Below are positions 59,962 to 64,000 of a stretch of DNA of 64,000 bases, piece after piece. Position numbers and translations under genes: made by a program. Every line of letters starts with the position of its first letter. The first letter of the stretch is position 1. The stretch lies in the NCBI GenBank assembly GCA_028704385.1, contig JAQVLA010000003.1, positions 62,001 through 126,000 of the forward strand, written 5' to 3'. The DNA comes from Bacteroidales bacterium. Its GTDB lineage: Bacteria; Bacteroidota; Bacteroidia; Bacteroidales; F082. The notes beneath the pieces are model-generated. The model was not told where the DNA came from and searched no databases. It saw only the letters and a program-made list of their open reading frames with translations.

Positions 59962-62346
59962 CTATTGTTGCTCAGTTAAGTATTGATTAGTACGGAGTTT
60001 AAGGTAAGTAATAATTTTTGCAACATCCTTTTCAGATACATTCTGATTAGGCATGGCCAGTTTATAACGCTGACGCATGGCTTCAATATCAGCTTCATCA
60101 AAATGTTCTTCAGGATTCATGATCCAGGATTTTAGCCAGTCTTCAGTACGACGTTTGTCAACCATTAAAAGGTCTGGACCATTAAAGTCTTCTCCAAATT
60201 TATGACAAGCATTACATCCATAATTCAGGAATTCCATTTCGCCTTCGAGCAGGTTTTTCATTTCTATGGCAGATGGCTGGAAGGCCTGCATCTGCATATC
60301 TGCCTGAACACGTTTTGAATAGGCGAGTAAGCGTTCGCTTTCAGCTGCTTCATTATGTTTTACTGTCAGATAACCTTGCAAAATCCTGCCATCTGCACTA
60401 TGGTAATGATCAAGCAAAAGCGGATACATCCCTGCTCTTTCGGCTTTAAACTCAAGTGTAGCTGTTTCTCCGGGCCGCCAACGATACATCTGGTCGTAAG
60501 CAGCAATCTCATACACATAATGGTCAAGCTTGCTTTGTCCGTGATTGGTGATGTGTATCTCAACATCCTTTCCCTGATCGATTGAAATATTAGCCGGCTT
60601 CACTTTACCATCACTAATGGTTGCATATACATGAACTTTGCCTCCTTTGGTTTCGGTACGTTCAGCACCCAACTCCGTGAAATAGGGAGATTTTTCCATG
60701 GTGTAAATATTGGTTCCGGTGGGATAAGTATCAACTGATTCGAAATGATCGTCGCTGATAAGTGCAGTATAGTGAGGCTCGCCCATCGGGATTGGCAGAT
60801 CATAAAGGATTGTCATCTTATCTGCATCAATATCAATCAACTGATGGTTTTGCGGGTGTAAGGGTCCAACAGGATTAAAACGGTCGATGGAAAGTTTGTT
60901 AAGTGAAATCAGGTACTTGCCATGTGGATTTATAGCATCGCCATGAGCCGAAACAAGGTGGCCCACATTATAGTGTGAGGATACATAATCAAGCACTTTC
61001 AGGTTGATGTAATCCCATTTTGTAATACGCGAATCCACATAAATGGAGGTGTAAATCACGCCGGGTTCATCATCATATTGATTGTGCAAAGGTCCCAACC
61101 CAACTTCAACGCTTCCATGAAGTGCTGTTTCGAGTGAAATTATAGGCACACCAAATTCGTCGGTGCCTTCAAAGTTTTTCTCATTGATAGCCTTGGTGAT
61201 CTTCTCCCAGGAATAAACCCAGGCGTGTGAATCGAGTTTACCAGCTACAACAATATATTTTCCATCGGGACTAACATCCACACCATGAGGTGATTTAGGT
61301 TCAGGGATCAGGAAGAAAATATTGTTTTCAACTGCTACATCTATCGGGATAACCCTGTGGCCATTGATGACTGTATATTTACCCTGTTTCACTAACTGTT
61401 CAGCCATTTTCCAGTTTACGACATGCAGGTAGTCAACATCGCGCGATGAGCAACCAGCCTCGAAAGGCGGACGGCCACTTTCGATACCACCATAATACAT
61501 CTCTGTACAGAAAGAGTTAGTAAACGACCAGCCATCACTGGCATTCTTGCCCATATCAGTTAAGTCCTGTGTATAAGGAGGAAACTCGATAGTGAAGGAT
61601 TTATCTTCCTCAATACGACCAACTTCTTTATCAAATTTCCAATAGGTCAATCCGCCACGCCAATATTTTCTGAAGTTCTTTTCGGTAAGCGGATAATAGT
61701 TGCGATCCAAAGGAGCCGGATATTGGCTAGCCTCACCAATATACTCTGAATTTGGTGTAAAAAAGCAACCACCGTGATTACTCCTAAAGATAGGATTAAC
61801 AACAGTTTGTTTGAGTTCCCAGTCTTTGAGTGAGATAACAAAAACACGTGGGTTGGCTTTGTCGTTAATGGCAGCCCATTTTCCATCGTAGTTTCCATCA
61901 GTTTCCGAAAAACCCGGATGGTGGGTATCCCCCCAATCGATTACCTGTCCGTCGATATAGCCCGACCTTAACACTTCAGAGCTTTCTTTGCTATAGCCAA
62001 ATCCATTTACAGGCTGTCTTGAAGAAGTAGGCACATATTTTACTATTCGCATAGAAGGCACTGCGTACATAATCATGTTACCAGCTTGTCCTCCTGAGTT
62101 TAGTGCAATATACTCATCCTTCAGGTTATCAGGGGTATAGGTTTTAGCAGCAGCCAGAACATCATCTGCATTTAAGCCGCGGCGCTTTACAATGTCGTTT
62201 AATGACTCATTGCCATTTGGCGCTCCTGTATCGCCGGATTTTGATTTGTCTCCGCCAGTGCCACAGGCTGTCATCAGAGCCATAGCAGCTATGACCATAA
62301 CTGTCATCAGAAGACCAGGAGTGTTGAATAGATTATATTTTTTCAT
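59962..62346 (-). CDS. nosZ: NosZ-like N2O reductase lipoprotein with CuZ ligands and cytochrome c domain but no CuA site (NosZ-A)
   Basis: This 794-residue protein has a lipobox at Cys28 (LMTACGT) and a seven-bladed NosZ propeller (about 70-545). All seven CuZ histidines are visible by motif: His142-143 (GDTHHP), His191 (SNHG), His354 (SPHGVDVSPDGKY), His421 (GPLH), His463 (VGH) and His525 (GEPH). The cupredoxin domain (about 560-665) keeps His609 but an ungapped comparison with the neighbouring NosZ-B shows the CuA ligands changed: Cys to Leu645, Cys to His649, His to Gly653, Met to Leu656. A C-terminal cytochrome c domain follows (CNACH 711-715, Met765). It starts 30 bases after NosZ-B with no promoter between them. 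It should be the catalytic half of a two-gene enzyme. Confidence 0.9.
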   Translation of the reverse strand: MKKYNLFNTPGLLMTVMVIAAMALMTACGTGGDKSKSGDTGAPNGNESLNDIVKRRGLNADDVLAAAKTYTPDNLKDEYIALNSGGQAGNMIMYAVPSMRIVKYVPTSSRQPVNGFGYSKESSEVLRSGYIDGQVIDWGDTHHPGFSETDGNYDGKWAAINDKANPRVFVISLKDWELKQTVVNPIFRSNHGGCFFTPNSEYIGEASQYPAPLDRNYYPLTEKNFRKYWRGGLTYWKFDKEVGRIEEDKSFTIEFPPYTQDLTDMGKNASDGWSFTNSFCTEMYYGGIESGRPPFEAGCSSRDVDYLHVVNWKMAEQLVKQGKYTVINGHRVIPIDVAVENNIFFLIPEPKSPHGVDVSPDGKYIVVAGKLDSHAWVYSWEKITKAINEKNFEGTDEFGVPIISLETALHGSVEVGLGPLHNQYDDEPGVIYTSIYVDSRITKWDYINLKVLDYVSSHYNVGHLVSAHGDAINPHGKYLISLNKLSIDRFNPVGPLHPQNHQLIDIDADKMTILYDLPIPMGEPHYTALISDDHFESVDTYPTGTNIYTMEKSPYFTELGAERTETKGGKVHVYATISDGKVKPANISIDQGKDVEIHITNHGQSKLDHYVYEIAAYDQMYRWRPGETATLEFKAERAGMYPLLLDHYHSADGRILQGYLTVKHNEAAESERLLAYSKRVQADMQMQAFQPSAIEMKNLLEGEMEFLNYGCNACHKFGEDFNGPDLLMVDKRRTEDWLKSWIMNPEEHFDEADIEAMRQRYKLAMPNQNVSEKDVAKIITYLKLRTNQYLTEQQ

Positions 62347-62376
62347 AACACAAAATTTCTTGGTGATTAATTATGA

Positions 62377-64000
62377 TTACATGCTGATCTGTTCAGACAA
62401 CAACTTCTTGGCTCTCAAACCCACGTCGGCAGTTTTCACTTGATATTGCCAATACTGTTCGGCCCACAGGAAAGCATCTTTCCATTTGCCTTCGGCTGCA
62501 TACCTTTCGTAATTGGCTTTTGAAGTTTTGGCCAGTTCCAATTGATCCAATGCATCCACCACAAGTGCTTCAACATAAGGATATTTTTGGTAATCATTTT
62601 CTTTCAGATAAGTTACCACACTGTTGATAACATCCTGGGTTTCGTTGATTACAACAATCTTATCTTCATAATTTTTCTTATACTCAGCCAATTGTTCCTG
62701 AGTTAGTTCAATTTCGCCGATATCTTCACCTGAAGCTACATAACCTTTAGGTCTTACCAAAAGAATACCTTCCATCTCGAGGTGAAGCGCTGAACAGAAT
62801 TCCGTACAGTAGTAAGGAAAAACACCAGATCTGTCAGCAGTAAAGGTGAGTGAAGCAGTTTTTCCGGGCTCGAAACTGCCATGCACACCATAAGTTGAAA
62901 CCGTGAATCCATGTGTTTCATCTTCGGCACGTTCCAGGTTTGTCAAATGGAAAGTAACGATATCGCCTTCTTCTACTTCAACGATTTCGGGCGTGATATG
63001 CGAACGTATCAGGGTTCCAAAAATGTGAACACGATTACCCTCACGTTCGATTTTCTCCTGACCGGCAACGGTTTTGAACCTCGAAATTTCACCAGTACGG
63101 GTATTGGTTCCCAATGGATAACGGATGATCGGCTTGATGGTTGTGCGCAACACGCTGACCGATCCATACATATTTGCCTGTGGTATTGTCATCGTATAGA
63201 TATCACGCATTTTATCCGAAGAAATATCGATCAAATGATTATAACTCGGACGAGTTGGCCCTGTGTTGAGCATATTGTCGTACAAACCTTCCTTGTCCAC
63301 CACCGTCAAATAATTTGAATGAGGCTCAACTGAATTTCCCTGTGGCGTCATTAAATGACCGGGTTTGAAACTCAAGTCGAATGTTTCATCCAGAGCCAAA
63401 GTTTCATAGTTCCAGCGAACCAGCTTTTTGTCGTTATATACTGAAGAGTAAACCATGTTTTCGCGAAAATCGAAAGCCAGATCAACGACTTTATTGCCTA
63501 ATTCAACTTGTCCGTACAACAAATCAGTTGTAATTAACTTTGGAACACCAAGCACATCCCCTGAAAAAGCCTGTTGATCTAAAGCAGCTTTAACTTTTTC
63601 AAAGTCAAACACATAAGCCGTATTAGATGCTGTAATAAAATATTTACTTGTGGGATCTACCTTCACACTCATCGCCGACTGTTCTATTGGAATAAGTGCA
63701 AAAACGCCAGCCTGTCTGGCATCGGTGAAAGGAATAACCTCAAATTCATTAACACTTTGTTTTTTAAGCGTTTGAACTTTTAAATAATCATAAACATATA
63801 CAAAATGCTGATTTTGATAGCTGGCCAAACCAACCAGTAAACCATGACCGGCCAAGCGTCCGGCATCAAAATATCCAAGTGTAAAGGGAGGAAGTTCGAT
63901 TGTAAAAGACTCTTCCTTGATCATACGCCCCACATGGTGACCAGTTCCGGCTGCATCGTCCGTATCTTCAAACTTCCAGGCTGTGATACCAGACTTAAAT
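62377..64000 (-). CDS. nosZ: NosZ-like protein with intact CuA site but lost CuZ histidines (NosZ-B, 5' end outside window)
   Basis: The frame is open to the right edge, where it reads FKSGITAWKFEDTDDAAGTG, so the N-terminus is missing. The visible part aligns with NosZ-A throughout. The CuA site is complete: His in ETHGF, then Cys (62805-62807), Cys (62794-62796), His (62782-62784) and Met (62773-62775) in YYCTEFCSALHLEM. CuZ histidines are replaced by Met (63670-63672), Asp (63481-63483) and Tyr (63166-63168); the one in KPGH is kept. The other three lie beyond the edge. A helical C-terminal extension of about 120 residues follows the cupredoxin domain. It is probably an electron-entry partner of NosZ-A. 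Confidence 0.88.
   Translation of the reverse strand, partial: FKSGITAWKFEDTDDAAGTGHHVGRMIKEESFTIELPPFTLGYFDAGRLAGHGLLVGLASYQNQHFVYVYDYLKVQTLKKQSVNEFEVIPFTDARQAGVFALIPIEQSAMSVKVDPTSKYFITASNTAYVFDFEKVKAALDQQAFSGDVLGVPKLITTDLLYGQVELGNKVVDLAFDFRENMVYSSVYNDKKLVRWNYETLALDETFDLSFKPGHLMTPQGNSVEPHSNYLTVVDKEGLYDNMLNTGPTRPSYNHLIDISSDKMRDIYTMTIPQANMYGSVSVLRTTIKPIIRYPLGTNTRTGEISRFKTVAGQEKIEREGNRVHIFGTLIRSHITPEIVEVEEGDIVTFHLTNLERAEDETHGFTVSTYGVHGSFEPGKTASLTFTADRSGVFPYYCTEFCSALHLEMEGILLVRPKGYVASGEDIGEIELTQEQLAEYKKNYEDKIVVINETQDVINSVVTYLKENDYQKYPYVEALVVDALDQLELAKTSKANYERYAAEGKWKDAFLWAEQYWQYQVKTADVGLRAKKLLSEQISM

Noticed and set aside
59962-62346. NosZ-A as a decaying pseudogene because the CuA ligands are missing
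   Set aside because: The frame is intact over 794 codons, all seven CuZ histidines and a complete haem domain are kept, and the neighbour NosZ-B shows the reciprocal losses. Decay would not give that pattern.
1-64000. tRNA, rRNA, CRISPR arrays, insertion sequences, prophage or integration sites
   Set aside because: Nothing with tRNA-like arms, spaced direct repeats, transposase or integrase motifs was seen on either strand; this was by eye and not by covariance search.

Overview
The window is a stretch of chromosome from a member of the Bacteroidota. Lineage markers are the type IX secretion pair porU-porV, the lipoprotein form of TamA (TamL), DUF5606, a fused CcoN-CcoO oxidase subunit, alternative complex III, and at least twelve matches to the Bacteroidota -7 promoter element TAnnTTTG placed just upstream of genes. 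Base composition looks uniform and moderately AT-rich. I see no tRNA, rRNA, CRISPR array, insertion sequence or phage gene, and no gene-free stretch longer than about 300 bases.

The first 25 kb hold housekeeping and envelope genes on both strands. They are the end of porU, porV, a RecD-like helicase, tamL, a rhomboid protease, an MFS carrier, a lipoprotein, a ComEA-like protein, a Na+-dependent transporter, a MacB-like permease, upp, a FemAB-like acyltransferase, a polysaccharide deacetylase, purB, an MsbA-like exporter, DUF5606, pyrD, TM2 and DUF2752 proteins, murB, two glycosyltransferases, ftsE, a DUF454 protein and a GNAT protein.

From about 25.5 kb to the right edge every gene lies on the minus strand and almost all serve respiration. 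Read in the direction of transcription (right to left) they are: a nitrous oxide reductase (nos) cluster; alternative complex III (actABCD, then F and E); an FKBP prolyl isomerase and a haem-c DUF3365 lipoprotein; the copper ATPase ccoI, ccoS, a cbb3 oxidase (ccoNO, Q, P) and its assembly genes ccoG, ccoH and a TauE/UreH-like protein; a DUF4920 lipoprotein; and SCO1 with a caa3-type oxidase (coxA, C, D, B) and haem O synthase. Together these would take electrons from menaquinol to O2 at low or high affinity, and to N2O.

The most unusual content is the pair of NosZ-like genes at the right edge. The downstream one (59962..62346) keeps all seven histidines of the catalytic CuZ centre but has lost all four C-terminal CuA ligands, and carries a C-terminal cytochrome c domain and a lipobox. 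The upstream one (62377 to beyond the edge) keeps the full CuA motif but has lost at least three CuZ histidines. Canonical NosZ is a head-to-tail homodimer in which CuA of one chain serves CuZ of the other, so this looks like a split, heterodimeric N2O reductase. A second pattern is a 19-20 bp dyad, ATTTAGA-N5/6-TCTAAAT, found upstream of the SCO1/caa3, DUF4920, cbb3 and DUF2752 units, which suggests one shared, possibly metal-responsive regulator.
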